A DNA stretch of 64,000 nucleotides from Sparus aurata (lineage: Eukaryota > Chordata > Actinopteri > Spariformes > Sparidae): assembly GCF_900880675.1 (NCBI RefSeq), contig NC_044193.1, positions 14,422,359-14,486,358 on the forward strand, given 5' to 3'. Below, piece after piece: positions 49,416 to 62,110 of the stretch. The notes beneath the pieces were generated by a model, which saw nothing but the letters and a program-made list of their open reading frames with translations, was not told the origin of the DNA and ran no database searches. The first letter of the stretch is position 1. The number at the start of each line of letters is the position of its first letter. Position numbers and translations under genes: made by a program.

Positions 49416-51753
49416 AAATAACAATGAGCTGAAACTCGCTATAAAAGCCACGTAAAGTCGCGTGCAGCTGCAGATTTAGTTGATAATCCTTAGTGGGGTT
49501 CGCGGATGACCTCTTTCACATTGTCGATACGGATCTCAGCTCTGATAGCAAAAAAAAATATCAAATATACAGCTAAAAGTGCCTTTAATCACCTGGAACG
49601 GTTCCTCTGGGGATCTGAGGGAAGCTCATCAGTAGATTTCTTCAAAAGCTGCTCTGTATCTGCTTTAACCTTGTCTTTTTGTATAACTGTCATTCAGTTT
49701 CTCTTATGTTATTTGATCCTCACTTTCCCCCTTCATTCTCCGTCTCTGCAGCATATTCATGACTTTTTTTTCTTTTTCGTTGTGTTTGTGTGAACTGCAT
49801 TAATGAAGGGTCCTTGACTGATTGCAAAAGACACCAGGGATGAAATTTCATTACGACACACCTCATGATACTTCTATAAAATGAATGGAAACACGGCATC
49901 GCGTGGTGTCTTGTTGTCCTCCAATGGCTGTTCTGCATGAGATTTCTTTTTTTTTTCCCGTTTAATTACGTACAAAACAGAACAACACTCACAGAGCAGC
50001 ATGGCAAACATAATCCTTGTTCTGTAAGCCATTTAATACTAAATCTCCCTTTTAGTATTCCAACTCCAGTCTGCTCCGTCCAATGTCTCCTTCGCCTCCA
50101 TTGTTCAAAATAATACATTCGCTTCAAAGCAAATTCATATATCTTCAAAGAAAGATATATGGAAATGTGCTCTCTAATACAAATCACCACATCTCCGCAT
50201 CTACAGTAAACGCACAGTGGTAAACCGTGAAGGAGTTCAATGTGCATGGGGATATGCGTTTTATTTGTTTAAGCAGGCGCAGTGGACATCACAACACTTT
50301 CAGCCTCTGCAGTCTTATCATGTGGGTGATAAAGGGACTTATTGTTAGGTTTGTACAAGAAATCGCTTTCATGTTTGATAAGTAAACATCAAAAAAGAGA
50401 ATGTCAAACCATTGCTCCTTGCTTGAGAGGGAATCAAAGACGACTGCAGCTTTCAAGAAGATCAAGCCACTGCAGAAGTTACTTTAATGAGTGTCGAACC
50501 TGCTGTGAGCTCTGGCGTGTGGAAGCAGACAAGAACTGAATATGTGTTCAATCAACATTCGTCAGGAAAAAAAAGTTTAAAAAAAAAAAAATCCAGTGAA
50601 ATTGATTTGCAGAGAACGTTAAGCCGTGTTTGTTTGTGCATGAACAAAGAGAGAGACGTTACTCGGCTGAGTAATTGTAGTTGTTACCCTGGTGTCATCT
50701 CTCGTTGTTTCAGTGCCATTAAGTATGAGAGGTGTTTGTTAAGCTCGAATGCTCCCGGACAAGCAGAGATGATATACATTGTGTCTGCCAAAGCAAACGG
50801 GGGTGTGGAAGACCTCGGCTGATTTCAGAGCAGGTGTTGTTTTTATGAATTTGGCGTCATGATCACCAACTTCCAGCCTCGATTTTTATAAATGTTTTAT
50901 TTGCACGCACATAGGATTACATTAAATCAGATAATTAAAAAGATAAGAGATGTGTCAGGAGAGGTCAAGAAACCATCAGGTTTATACAACTGAACAACTT
51001 CCCTTACAAAAATAAATAAAATGAACATGAAACTCATTAATCAATGATCAAATCAATTTTACCCCCACCTCTGATCTCCAGCTCAATTTGAGTTTAGATC
51101 ATCACCATATTCCTTTAGGATGTATTTTTAAATGGAGATGTTGGTTCAATGTTGCCCTCTCTCAAACAGGCCATCAACAGTATGCCCTTGAACATATATG
51201 CTCAATGGCTTATGGAACTGTTGATGATAAGTGCTATGAGTGGGTAGCTGTAGCTAATGCACTGAGTTAGCTAGTTAGCCTCCGTGCTGAAACAACATGC
51301 TATCCTTTGTAGTGTGCCATGTGTGAGCTGCCTCACCAAGCCAACTGTATAACTGACCAGTACAAATCCTGCTTGGATTTTAAACTGCGGCATAGATGAC
51401 ACACAAGCCTCCTGTTCATCATCCTTCACACAATGCCGAGTTGAGGGGTTGTTTAAAGCAGCCAGTTATCGGGAAGTGTCGCTAAGTGCAGAGTCAGCTA
51501 ATAGTACCATGGCTAACTGAGCTAACTAGCCAACGGCAGCTACAGTTAGCAGCAATTAGCTCTCTGGTACCCTGGTGATATGCTGCCCCCTACCTGTATG
51601 GGTATGAATTAAACAGATGGACAATGTTTACGCATCGGACCTTTAATCAAACTTGATTACAAATTATCTGAATACATAATCTCATTGAATTAAATCATAA
51701 TGAACATGTCATTCTCTTTCTACCTTCACATCTTTCACTCATCTTTTCACATC

Positions 51754-51756
<3 letters not shown>
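49416..51756. other. Intergenic, no gene recognised
   Basis: AT-rich. Fragments near 51450-51600 (..GGCAGCTACAGTTAGCAGC..) resemble text at 47615-47635 (..GACAGCTACAGTTGGCAGC..), probably pieces of one dispersed element. Confidence 0.4.
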
Positions 51757-51850
<94 letters not shown>

Positions 51851-51857
51851 ACACACA
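51757..51857. repeat. (AC)n microsatellite
   Basis: Forty-four AC units broken once by TC at 51845-51846, then six more units. The Thr-His repeat frame across it is an artefact. Confidence 0.97.
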
Positions 51858-52534
51858 GGAGGAAATTTCACACCTAGTGCTTCTCTCTCACTCAGCTTGT
51901 CCAGCTGTGATTAAGTGCAGATCTAACTGTGTTAATCATATCCCTCGAGTGTATTGACGCAATCACAATTCTTCTCCTATTTGATGGCTGTGTCATATCC
52001 GGCACTGCACCTTATGGTGTTAAAGCCACATCACCATGACGGATGGCTGACCTACACACCGTTAGTGTTTTTTTTCCTTCTTCTTTTTTCCCCCCTCCAT
52101 TACAAATCACCTTGTCTCTGCAAGATGGATCTGAAATCAGACAGCACCTCCTACTGTTTGAAAAACAACGTCACGGGAGCTGGTGGACCACAGCAAGCCA
52201 GTAAAGCTTTTATATGGTTAAGTGCTTGATTCATAGGCCGCTATTATGTAGAAACCCCCATAGAGTTGCCTTTGCATGGGTGGCAGATTAACAATAATAG
52301 GGCATATTATTCTTCTATCGCCTGCTTAAAAGTTATGTTTCCCTGTCTAGAGATTTAAGCCTTGCTGTTACATTTCTTTCCTCAAGCTTCAGGTCTAATA
52401 TGACTTTATTCACGGCTGCGCTGCGCTGGGTTAAGGGCAGGAACACCTGATGATTGCAAGTAAGTGCTTAAAATGTGCTAAAATCCAGCAGCTGCAAAGG
52501 TCATAATTCTCATCACACATCTGGGAACCGCTAT
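51858..52534. other. Intergenic, no gene recognised
   Basis: Nothing identifiable. Confidence 0.5.
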
Positions 52535-52861
52535 TAAAAGGAACAGTTCACACACAAATGAACATTAAATCATCACTCACCTCCATGTTGTTGGAATCAG
52601 GTGAAGTTTTGAAGATTTTTGGAGCAAAACAGCGTTGCAGCATTCTCCTAAACAACTGAAGCAGATGGGGACTTGTTTCAAAACTAGCCCAGTCACCAGG
52701 GTTTTATCTCAGCAATTAATGTTTCTGCACACCAGATATTTCCAAGGTTGACATTATCACGTTATCACATTAAATGCTTATTAGATGACTTTCATGTCAT
52801 AGGGCAGTGGAGACACTTGTGGTCTTAGTTTGAATTGTCATCTGTGATTGTGACGACCGAA

Positions 52862-52915
52862 ACCATCAGCATCGGCTCCCCACAGGGCTGTGTGCTAAGC
52901 CCCCTACTCTACACC
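52862..52915 (+). pseudogene. LINE reverse transcriptase crumb
   Basis: Eighteen codons reading TISIGSPQGCVLSPLLYT, the conserved GxPQGxxLSPLL motif of non-LTR reverse transcriptases. Flanks do not continue the frame, so only a tiny fragment survives. Confidence 0.6.
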
Positions 52916-53139
52916 CGAGAGCAATAGTGTCACTGAATGCAATTAAGGCGTAGAAGAATGTAACTGGTATTTTAACTCAAAACATGATTCTTTCCCCAAC
53001 TCTGACCGCTGGGACTAAGTGTTTTTTGTGCTGAAGTGTAAGCGGAGCATGAGCACAATGAGAAAGACAAGAGAATAAGAAGGTTCAACCTAAACAGAGA
53101 TATAGTTGCATCATAAAGAAAGTTTTGGTTGGAACTTAT

Positions 53140-53770
53140 CTGCTGTTTTGCAGGAAGGCATTTCGCTAACTGTTAAAAAAAAAATGGGACCCAAATGCAA
53201 GACACAAAAAGGCGGGCGGGTTGAAACAAAAAGTCCGCTTTTAAAATAAGCTGATAGTCCACAGTCCAAACTCAAACAATAGAAAATCCAAAATGCAAGT
53301 ACAAACAGATTCCACAACAGAGAAAATACAAAAGTAAATGACAAACCAGTACAAAGTACAAACCAACTAGGATCTGGGAACATGAGGAGTAGAACAGGAT
53401 CGGAGAAACCGGACTGACATGGGGAAACAGAACAGGAACTCAGGAGACACATGACGACAACAGGGAACTGACGAAGAGTGAGGGGGAAAACAGAACAACA
53501 AACTAAACTAAAGAGGGGATGAGGTGCAGGTGGAGACACCACAGAAGCAGGGCAGTGCTAATGAGGAAGATGTGAAACAGGTGTGGAGGAAATCGGGAGG
53601 GAAACAGAACACTAGGGGCACATCCCATTTCCCTCACTTGAGTCTTTTTATTGCATCCTAGTCCCTCCCACCGAGGGATTTGTTGAGAGACACAAGGCAA
53701 AACACGGGAGGAGAGAGGAGAACAGGAAACGACAAATAAGAGAAAGGAAGTGACAACAAGACACAAGAGG
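53140..53770. repeat. Purine-rich dispersed repeat inserted in the foldback element
   Basis: Begins ..GGGACCCAAATGCAAGACAC and continues as an A/G/C-rich, T-poor strand (..AATCCAAAATGCAAGT.., ..GAACAGGAACTCAGGAGACA..). This composition is typical of a common fish interspersed repeat. Long minus-strand open frames (143 and 94 residues) are only due to the lack of T on the plus strand. Confidence 0.5.
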
Positions 53771-54290
53771 ATACATTAACTGCATTATAAAACAGGTAAT
53801 GAAAGACCAATTGACGAACAACTGAACAAAAACAAACATAAAAATGGCATGGCAAATCCCATCGCATGGTTTTCTCATGCCTTGCAACGAATCCTCGGTT
53901 GGTGTGAGGAAAAACGTGGATTCATGTACCATAGATGTTATTTACACCCTTTTTAAAACTGAAATCTTCACTTTTAGCTGCAGAGCTAAAAGCGTTAGCT
54001 CACACCCTGTCTGAAGTGGGCGCACGAGCTCCATCGCACATCGAGGGTGTAAATGTTGTCTTTTTCCAATCGATCTGGGATCTTTGGGCTCCCAGACACT
54101 TCGATAACAGCGGACAAACTGTATGAAGCCATATTCAGTTGATTTTTTTTACATTTTAAAACAGGTCCCCATCTGCTTCAGTTGTTTAAGAAAACGCTGT
54201 GTTATTGTTTTGCTGCGAAGCTCCAGAAATGTTCCGTGGATTTTTAAAACTTCACCAGACTCTCCTCTGGTATGAAGCTGAGTAGATTAT

Positions 54291-55453
54291 GGCTGAATAA
54301 ATTTTCAGTTTAAATGTGTGTAATCATGAATCAATGGATGCCTGCACGGCTGTATTAATCTGTGATATCAGTCACAGTCACTATTGTCTTCTTAACAACT
54401 ACATACATGTGCTACAAACTCTACTCATCCAGGGCTGATATAGAGCTAGAACTGGGAAGATAAATATTGTGGTCTTGAATATGAAATCTTATGAGTATCA
54501 TGAACTTTTCCTTTATCAATACCAAACTGTGTGAAGATATCTGTGTGTAATGAAAGGCTCTCTGACTCCCAGCCAGGAGAGAGAACGTCCCCGTCAGACA
54601 GACAAGCGCAACAAAATGTAACAGCTTACAGAGCCGGCAGTAAAAATGTCGAGGAGGTCTTTTATTTAGAAATATAAATACAACTTCACATCCATCCTCT
54701 CTTCATTTTCTCTCTCGCGCTCGTGAATGAGATGCACCTCAGAAACAGCCCCGGATAATTTGTGAAATAGATGGAGATGTCATCCTCAAATTACCCAGCC
54801 GCTCCCTCCTTTTCACGGAGGAGCAGTGGGAGCTGTCGACGTTTCTTGCTTCAGTGTTTTTAAATTAATGAGCCGTTTGTCAAGTGAATATTCATCTCAG
54901 GCACATTTCTGCCTGGCGTCGCCGCGTCCCTTGGATGTTTTGCCACGTGTCAGATAAAAAAGAAAGAGTGACGTTATGTTGTGACTGTGATTTACAATGA
55001 GCAGGATGAGTGAGAAGAGAGGCTGAGGATGGATAATGAAGCAAAACATAAATCAGTGTGCCACCATCCCCCCTTTCTTTTAGAGTGCAGTGATGTTGAG
55101 ATGGAACAGAGTGCAATGTCAGGGCGAAAACACGAGATGGCGCTACGTGAGAGAAGGTGACCGACGCTCTCTGTCTGTCTCACGCGCACACGCGCGCGCA
55201 CACACACATCAAACTTCAAAAGAAAATGCAAAAGAGCTTCCGTTTTCCATTTGAGACCCACCAACTTTGATTAACTGCCGAATTTGGGCTTGTATTTTTT
55301 TTTTTTTTAATTGCCTCCACGTGTTGTGAAGCGTCAGTTTCTCAAACGTGTGGAATTAAAGTATTGTAAATAAAACACGTCTTCGTTGTAGATCTCTCTT
55401 CCAAAGCGCTCCTATGATTTAGACGAGGTCAACACCGCACACGTCCTGTCTGA
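54291..55453. other. Intergenic, no gene recognised
   Basis: Becomes more GC-rich towards 55.2 kb, with a short CGCG/CACA tract at 55180-55208. Confidence 0.45.
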
Positions 55454-55479
55454 TTGATTCTGCTTAATGTCATTTCCCT

Positions 55480-55757
55480 CAGGTCACGCCATGATTTCAC
55501 GCCGCGCAGAGCCTCGGTGATCCTGAATGTGACGCACGGGGGAGAAGCGCACCGCGGTGCCGGCGGAGGTCCTGCGGGGACAGGACCGCAGCACACCGGC
55601 CGAGGCGGAGACGCAAACGCGCTGGAGGTTTTTAAAAAAAAACATTTTACCCAGAGAGCACTCGGCTCTCACGGCTTGTCTCGGTTAATTGCGATCAGGG
55701 TGAGCGGGGTGGTCCCCAACTGCATCTCCCCGCGTGTGCGTGCGTGTGTGTTAGTTG

Positions 55758-55809
<52 letters not shown>

Positions 55810-56005
55810 TCGCGCGCGCGTGTTTCTCCCCTCCTCAGCGCACAGGCGCCCTGCACTCCAGTCTGCTGACACACCAGGAGGACAGTCCGCACCGCACCGC
55901 ACGCCCGTGTCATTGGACTCTATGTGGATACAAAGCCCGGGCAGCACATATCCATGGGGATACTTTAGTGGGAACTGCAGCCTGCGACCTTTTACATGAG
56001 AACAG
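55480..56005 (+). promoter_or_regulatory. CpG-rich block, possible promoter and first exon of an unidentified gene
   Basis: CpG-dense DNA (..CACCGCGGTGCCGGCGGAGG.., ..CACACCGGCCGAGGCGGAGA..) in AT-rich surroundings. It ends in a good donor AACAG|GTAGGT (exon end 56005, plus strand). The 181-residue open frame across it (55454-55999) contains a Cys-Val microsatellite stretch and no recognisable domain, so I do not call it a CDS. The downstream exons would lie further along or beyond the window. Confidence 0.3.
55760..55802. repeat. (TG)n microsatellite
   Basis: Twenty-one TG units followed by CG-rich alternation (TGCGCGCGTTCGCGCGCGCG), a Z-DNA-prone purine/pyrimidine tract inside the CpG-rich block. 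Confidence 0.95.
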
Positions 56006-56819
56006 GTAGGTGACTTATATTTAGATTGGGCACGTTTGTGGACAGCATGTTCCCAATTGTCCAACTTGACACAAGCTCTCTCGCCCAGTGGGTGACAGTC
56101 TCGATCGCTGTCCGCTGTCACATTCAGCGTCTTTATTCCAGCGGGCAGAGAGACGTGTGCTCTCTCTAAATTCAGCCTACAAACTCTTCGTAACGAGCCT
56201 GAATCAGATCACCACAGTCTCCCGTGTTTTTTTTATTTTTTTGAACTCATATGAGCTGGAATCACAGACTCGATTAAAGCAGCCATAAACTGACCGAGGC
56301 TGTTAAATCCAGCATATGGCACAAAGTCAGGGGGGACAATCGCTGTCTTTGTGTGTGGACGGTTTTATGATAATGAAAGTGGACCCGGTCGGCCAGGCCG
56401 GTCGTGAACACAGGGATCATTCTCAACAAGTCGGGTACTGTGGGCGCCTGCCTGGTGCTGAGGCAGCGAGTGTGTGTGACAGCACCATTATTCAACCAAG
56501 GCGCCTAATTGCATTAGTCTTACACTGGGTAGAAAAACTGTCCTGATGAGCTGACCCAGATGAAAACCTCAGTGCTCGCGCTGTTCGGACGGAGATTCTC
56601 AACGATTAAACTGAGGAATTTATGGTCACATTTGGCAAACTGCACAGATAGTTGTGTTTGTTTGTCCACATGAACTGACAGCTGGTAAATACTCCTCGTT
56701 TGATTGGATTGGTCTCATTTAGCAGTTGAGTCCATGGCCTGAGATCCATATCACAATAAACAATATGAATATATCAATATCTTGAATTCTCCTCAAAAGC
56801 ACTTCATGAATGTCAGAAC
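56006..56819. other. Intergenic or intronic, no gene recognised
   Basis: Nothing identifiable. Confidence 0.45.
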
Positions 56820-56960
56820 TGAGCGGAAAGATCCAATATCGCGAAATTTTAGCCGAATGCCTCGATATCGATTCTATATCGGTATCGCAGGGATGATTAT
56901 TGGTATTTTAACTTGTGATGCACGATATATATCAAGCCAATACATTCCTCAACATTTGGG
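56820..56960. repeat. TATCGG-type dispersed repeat fragment
   Basis: GATATCGATTCTATATCGGT and GATGCACGATATATATC are typical of a fish MITE family with ATCGG-rich ends. Related pieces lie at 57835-57895 and 33010-33080. Confidence 0.45.
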
Positions 56961-59900
56961 CTGTAATTCCGTATCTGTGAAATTATAACCGACGAGAACA
57001 GCATCCACATAATTGGATACAAGTACGTCTGCACCTTTAAAGTCGTTTTGTGAACCACCAGTATTCACCAAATTGATTTTTTAAAATCCCACCACAGTGA
57101 CTCGTTTCACTATCATAATTTGAGTCCTTCTGTCTAGTAACATTAGAAAAGTCCAGCACAGCAGCGCGATTGCTTAATTTAATTCCCGTTCAAGGTAACC
57201 GGAAGTTAGCAGGCTTGACTGGTGGAAGTCTCTTGTGCGCACGCTCCATCAGCCCCACAACGTGGTTAGACACGGGTCATTTTTAAACCCAGGAAGTTGA
57301 ACTTTTTTGTTTTTCTTTATCGTGCGCTGAGCAGCTATCACAGGAATGACTGGTCTCTGACTCGCTGTAGCCTGATTTTGCTTGTTAGATCCACGGTTTA
57401 GACTAGAGAGCCAGACATGTCGACGCCGGTGTGCGTGGAAATCTCAGCCTGTCTTACCCTCAAGTGTGCAGAAACTACCGGTTATGAACTTGTTTTTAAA
57501 ATTACCACAATGTTTGACTATTGGTCATCTTACCGGTCAGCAAATAAGTAATTATGGACTGTATCGGTATCGGCTGCATCGATAGCCTACATGAAATATT
57601 AACGCAATGAGAATTTTTATAAGTAATCGTCAGTCATGTGGATGTGGACTGTCTGGTAAGTTTAGAAAATGACATCACTTTACTGTAATGCATCCTTTAA
57701 AACCAGGAGAAGAAAACACTTGTGCCATATCACAATGTAACGATATCCAGAATCTACAATGATGAAAATCGATGTATTGACCAGTCCCAGACTGAAGTGT
57801 TATTACTAACCTCTAGACATCGATGAGAGTGCGACTGATTTATCGGTTTTGCGTTATTATCGACCAACAGATGTATCGGTACGTCGCCTGGTGTGTGCTG
57901 ACACTTTCTTTTAAGTGATTACGCTGCAGAAAAAGATGCTTTGAATAATGAATAATTCAGTATTTTCCTCTGTCATTGTTTGCAGCAGCGGTGGCAGCGG
58001 GGGGCAACATCCCTGTTAAGTTTATTTTGGTTCCTTTTATATTAGTTATCTGATCATGATTAAGGGGCGACTTCTGCGCACTCGGCCTCGTGTTTGTTTG
58101 TTTTCTTTTGTTTTGTTATCGAGACATTAATATTTAACTTCCTGTTTTATCTAGCTGTGGTGGAAATGTTTTACTGTGGTGGTCCACTGCTCCTGAATGA
58201 ATGCAGAGGACACACTGTAATTGGATTAAATGTCCGGCAAAGATTACATTTTGAGTGCACTGATGTAATTTTGGACAGTATTGGTGATAGTTAAGTTATA
58301 TTTGCCTTTTGAATCTACCTCAAAAATCAAGTGTCCTTCAGGCTCTTAACCTTAATCTCGAAGTTTCGCTAAGATTTTTAAAACCTGAAATGAAAAGTGT
58401 CCAATTTTCGCTTCTTCTTTCATCGGTGCTCACATGTTGTGCATCTTCTGGCCTACATGTATCCACTTTACAGAAACAGGCCTGAATTAGATACAAGAGA
58501 CTGATCACTCTTAGGGGTTCTTCCGTACAATTGAATCAATAAAAACAGCATCTTGATAGTGGACCAGCTGATTGATTCAGGAAATCGCGGTCCTGGCTGC
58601 CTGGAGACGCTCATGAATCTTGCATGTGCACCTCCTCCAGTGTGTGTTGTTGCTCTAACGAAAAAAGTGCAGAGCAATGGGACACAATTGGAGAATCGCA
58701 CATCACTTTAGGGGTGTAACGGTGAGCCGTTTGTGGAGGAATTCATTCGGCAGTAATGCATTTGTGTGACCGTCTCACTGCAAGAAGTGGGAGAACATGA
58801 TTCCGATTTATCACCCTAAGCACATAACAAGAGAACAATAAGGAATAGAATCTTCTTTCTTTTATGAGTGTGTGTGTGTGTCTATTTATTCCTGAATGGG
58901 GGGAAAGGGAATAAGACGTACTGTAGAATTTGGCTGATGTTAGAGACACACATATCTTTTTAGAGAGACTCTGGGGGGGGGCGGCACAGAGACAGACCAT
59001 CGTGTACTGCTGACTCTCTGTCCAAATGCAATTCCTTAATGCACTCTGAGAGTCGGAGATCTAATAAGAAGTGGAAGAGCATCCTCAATAATGAAACCCC
59101 ACCTGCATCTGTGCTGCAGAGCGAGGGCTGGGGCCGAGAGGCTTCATAAATAACAGAAAGCAGACCTGACACGTGCTGCTCCAACGTCTGGGAACTGCCA
59201 GTAATCTTCCTCATCTGCTAAGATGCTGTTCTTGCAGGCCGGAGGGGGGCGGAGGAAAGAGAAACAGGCAGAATGCTGTTGTTTTTAGTTTAAAGTCATC
59301 AGATAAATGCAGCCCGGCTGCAGCAGCTTTAGTCTATTTAAACAGTTCTGCAGAGAGAGGAGAGCTTTCCTGGTTAATTTAGCCAATCACAACACAGGGA
59401 AGCAGACGTGTTACCACTGGTGATACATCATTGCACGTGAGGTTTCATTTTATTCATGCCAACGTTAAAGTCAGACATTATTCCCTTTTCTTAAACCCAC
59501 AATAATGCTGACAGGGACCCCGGTGACATGTCGGCATGTAGAATAAAGGCATTTTAATCCTACAGTGTTCCTTGGATTGTTTTGGCGCTTTATACTTCTA
59601 ATCAAGATTACGTTTCGCCAGTGCAGTGAGCCCTTCACAAGCGGGAATAAGCTGTGAAATAGCTTGTGTTGCCGTTGCACTTTTTACAAGGCGAACCCCG
59701 TATCGTCATCCCCGCTCAGGCGTTAATTTAGCTGTTTGTTGTCACAGGAGCGTTGTTGTGATACAAATTAATTTCCTTCTCCAATATTTGAGATAAATCC
59801 CCCGTAGCTATTAACCTGCGTTTTAGCAATTAACCTGTGCTTGTCGTTGTCTAATAACTACAGACTCTCAAGGCTCCGCTCCCTCTTTTACAGCTTCGTC

Positions 59901-60441
59901 GATCGTAATAGATTTCTACTAACAGTTCATTATCCTCGTGCTTTACCGTGCTGTGCTTATACAAGACAGGGCATGAGGCCAAAGTCACATGCATAATATT
60001 AATATTTGTAGGGTGGATCTCTTTGTTGTGGATCCTCTATGAAGGGAGCCTTTCTTCTGAGGAGGCCGAACGTGACCCTCGTTGCTGTTCTTAAGACTGA
60101 CCCAGTGGCTGACAGAGCTCCAGGGCTGTCCCCGCTATGAAAAGACAGCACTGTGTCGAACTCCAAAGATTGACCCCCGGCGGGCCTCGTGACTCTCCTG
60201 TTGTGTCTCATGAGCGTGATTTATTTAGTTCACAAGTCGCCCTCAAAGGGCTGCTTTCATGCGCGCCTTCACTGTACAGAGGGTGACTCAAGGAACGAAG
60301 ATAGGTGTGCGCCACATAAGTACAGCCGCTCCGGTGACTAAGTGCTGCGTATCAAAGCAAAGACGACTGCCTTCGTGACAGTAATCCGCTTTGCCCTACA
60401 GTACACTAAATGGAGGTTTTCTTTCAATTGGCCATCTGCAT

Positions 60442-60443
<2 letters not shown>
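56961..60443. other. Intergenic or intronic, no gene recognised
   Basis: Contains a second TATCGG-type fragment (57835-57895). Open frames are short and lack motifs. Confidence 0.45.

Positions 60444-60473
<30 letters not shown>
60444..60473. repeat. (GT)n microsatellite with nearby poly-C
   Basis: Fifteen GT units; a run of about 17 C residues follows near 60515-60530. Confidence 0.95.
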
Positions 60474-60474
<1 letters not shown>

Positions 60475-61267
60475 TGTTTTTGTATTGCGACCAAGGAGGA
60501 GAGAAGCCTTTTATCCCCCCCCCCCCCCCCTCAGCTGCCGAGTGCCTGAAATATTTAACAGGGACTGCACTATTTTTGGGTTTGTGCTGGGTTTGTTGAG
60601 GAGCTTATGTAATATGTAGTTTCGGCTTCAACGTGCATGATACTGTTGTGAAGCAAAAAATACCACAGCGCCCGGGCAGTGATGCTGTAAACACTGCGAT
60701 TCAGAGCCATACTGTAAAGGATACTGTACAGAACATGGGAGCAAGGACTCCCGCGCCATCTGCGCTTTGATTAATTTAATTTTTAAAGTAGTGTCCATCG
60801 AGGAAGCAAGGCACAGGATGCATCTTCTCATGTTTCTGCAAGATATCGATCAACTCGTCTCAAACTGTCCTCGCCCCCCCTCCTACCAGTTCTTCCCTCA
60901 ATTTGTCTCCCTTCTCCCTCCACTGTTCCCCTCCCTTTCCTCTCCTCTCTCCTCCGAGGTGTCAGATTCTCTGACTCATGCCCTGGTGTGGAGGATGGGA
61001 GGAAAGCAGGGATGAAAGAGAAGAGAGGGAAAGTCATTTTGCAGATAGAGAGAGTGACCTTCATCCAGTGAGAGGGATGGGATAAAAGCTGGAGTTAATA
61101 CCCTGCCAAAGTGTATTCTCCAGCATGCCAAAAAAAAACATTCAGAGTGATCTACGGCCCTAATAGAAGCTCTCTAATAATAAGAAGCGTTCCATTGTAA
61201 GTTGGGGCGAGGCAAATGAACCGAAAATTCCAGCGTCGAATCCAGAGGGATAAACACTCGGGAGAAG

Positions 61268-61380
61268 TCAAACTGTATAATCAAATGAAAACGGCGCCAG
61301 CCGACAAAGCCTAGCGAGAGATTTTTTTTTCTCAAACGTGTTGTAAGAGATCTAGAATATGGAAGAGGAGGAGATGGAGC
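61268..61380. repeat. Tandem-like direct repeat, copy 1
   Basis: Shares AAACTGTATAATC, TGAAAAC, GCGAGAGATTTT and AAGAGATCT with 61477-61580, offset by about 208 bp. Confidence 0.65.
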
Positions 61381-61476
61381 TGTTAAAATCTACCAGTTCA
61401 CCTAATCTGCAGAATGAATCTTTAAGTATTTTTGTAATCGATTAATCGCTCCAGTTACTTCTGAAGCGTAAAAGCC

Positions 61477-61580
61477 AAATAAAACTGTATAATCCAGTGA
61501 AAACAGCACTGGCCGATGCTCAGTGAGAGATTTTCCTGAAGTCTGCTCTAAGAGATCTGTAATATAAAAAAGAGGAGACA
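61477..61580. repeat. Tandem-like direct repeat, copy 2
   Basis: Diverged second copy of 61268-61380 in the same orientation. Confidence 0.65.
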
Positions 61581-61920
61581 GATATTCAACTTATTGTCAA
61601 TTCAGTCCCTTCTCTTCTTTTTTGTTTGTTGTTAATCAATTCTTTTCAAGCATAAAAAGCCAAACATGTCTTTGAAATTTGCCTTTCACGTGGTTTATGG
61701 ATTAAAAAAAAAAATTCCACATAAGAAATGACATGTCTTCATGTCAACTACAAACATTTAGTCCCAATTTGCTTTTTACACATGTGGAAAAAAACATCTT
61801 TAAGAGACGTATTGCTCTAATTTTCAGGTTCATAATCTTATTTTGGGTGACTTCTAGAATAGGTTAATTACATTCTTTAATGCTTCAAAACACACATCAG
61901 TTTTCTCATATTGTCCAGTG

Positions 61921-62110
61921 CTGCAGCTCTGTATAACCCCTCTGTCTGAACGATCCTGTCTCTTTAAGCCCCCCCCCCCCCCCCCCCCCCCCCCAACCTT
62001 GAAAACCCAGTCTCCTCTGATTGGTCAGCTCACACATGGCTGAGCCAGCAACGCTCACAACGACCGAGCAGCTGTGCTAAATCAATTCTTACGTGCCAAA
62101 CTAGCGGCTA
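61921..62110. repeat. Dispersed repeat with 26-base poly-C run
   Basis: CTCTTTAAG precedes a C26 run (61969-61994), followed by CTTGAAAACCCAGTCTCCTC and TGATTGGTCAGCTC, a text found in a common fish interspersed repeat. The small open frame at 62366-62596 downstream has no recognised similarity. Confidence 0.5.

Larger units (their letters stand above)
52535..54290. mobile_element. Foldback element split by later insertions
   Basis: The left arm (about 52535-52690) contains AGCAAAACAGCGTTGC and AACAACTGAAGCAGATGGGG. The right arm (about 54160-54290) carries their inverse (CCCCATCTGCTTCAGTTGTT.., then a diverged ..TTTTGCTGCGAAGCTCC). The adjoining text 53935-54125 (..AACTGAAATCTTCACTTTT.., ..GCGTTAGCTCACACCCTG..) belongs to the element's interior. 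Between about 52700 and 53930 lies unrelated material including a LINE crumb and another repeat. Same family as 36785-37094. Confidence 0.6.

Noticed and set aside
51757..51857. Regular repeated units as a possible CRISPR array
   Set aside because: Pure dinucleotide microsatellite without spacers, in a vertebrate genome.
53111..53542. 143-residue minus-strand frame (and neighbours to 53932)
   Set aside because: The plus strand is purine-rich repeat DNA poor in T, which leaves the complementary frames open by chance.
55454..55999. 181-residue plus-strand open frame
   Set aside because: Runs through a TG microsatellite and CpG-rich DNA, no recognisable domain; treated as possible non-coding exon only.
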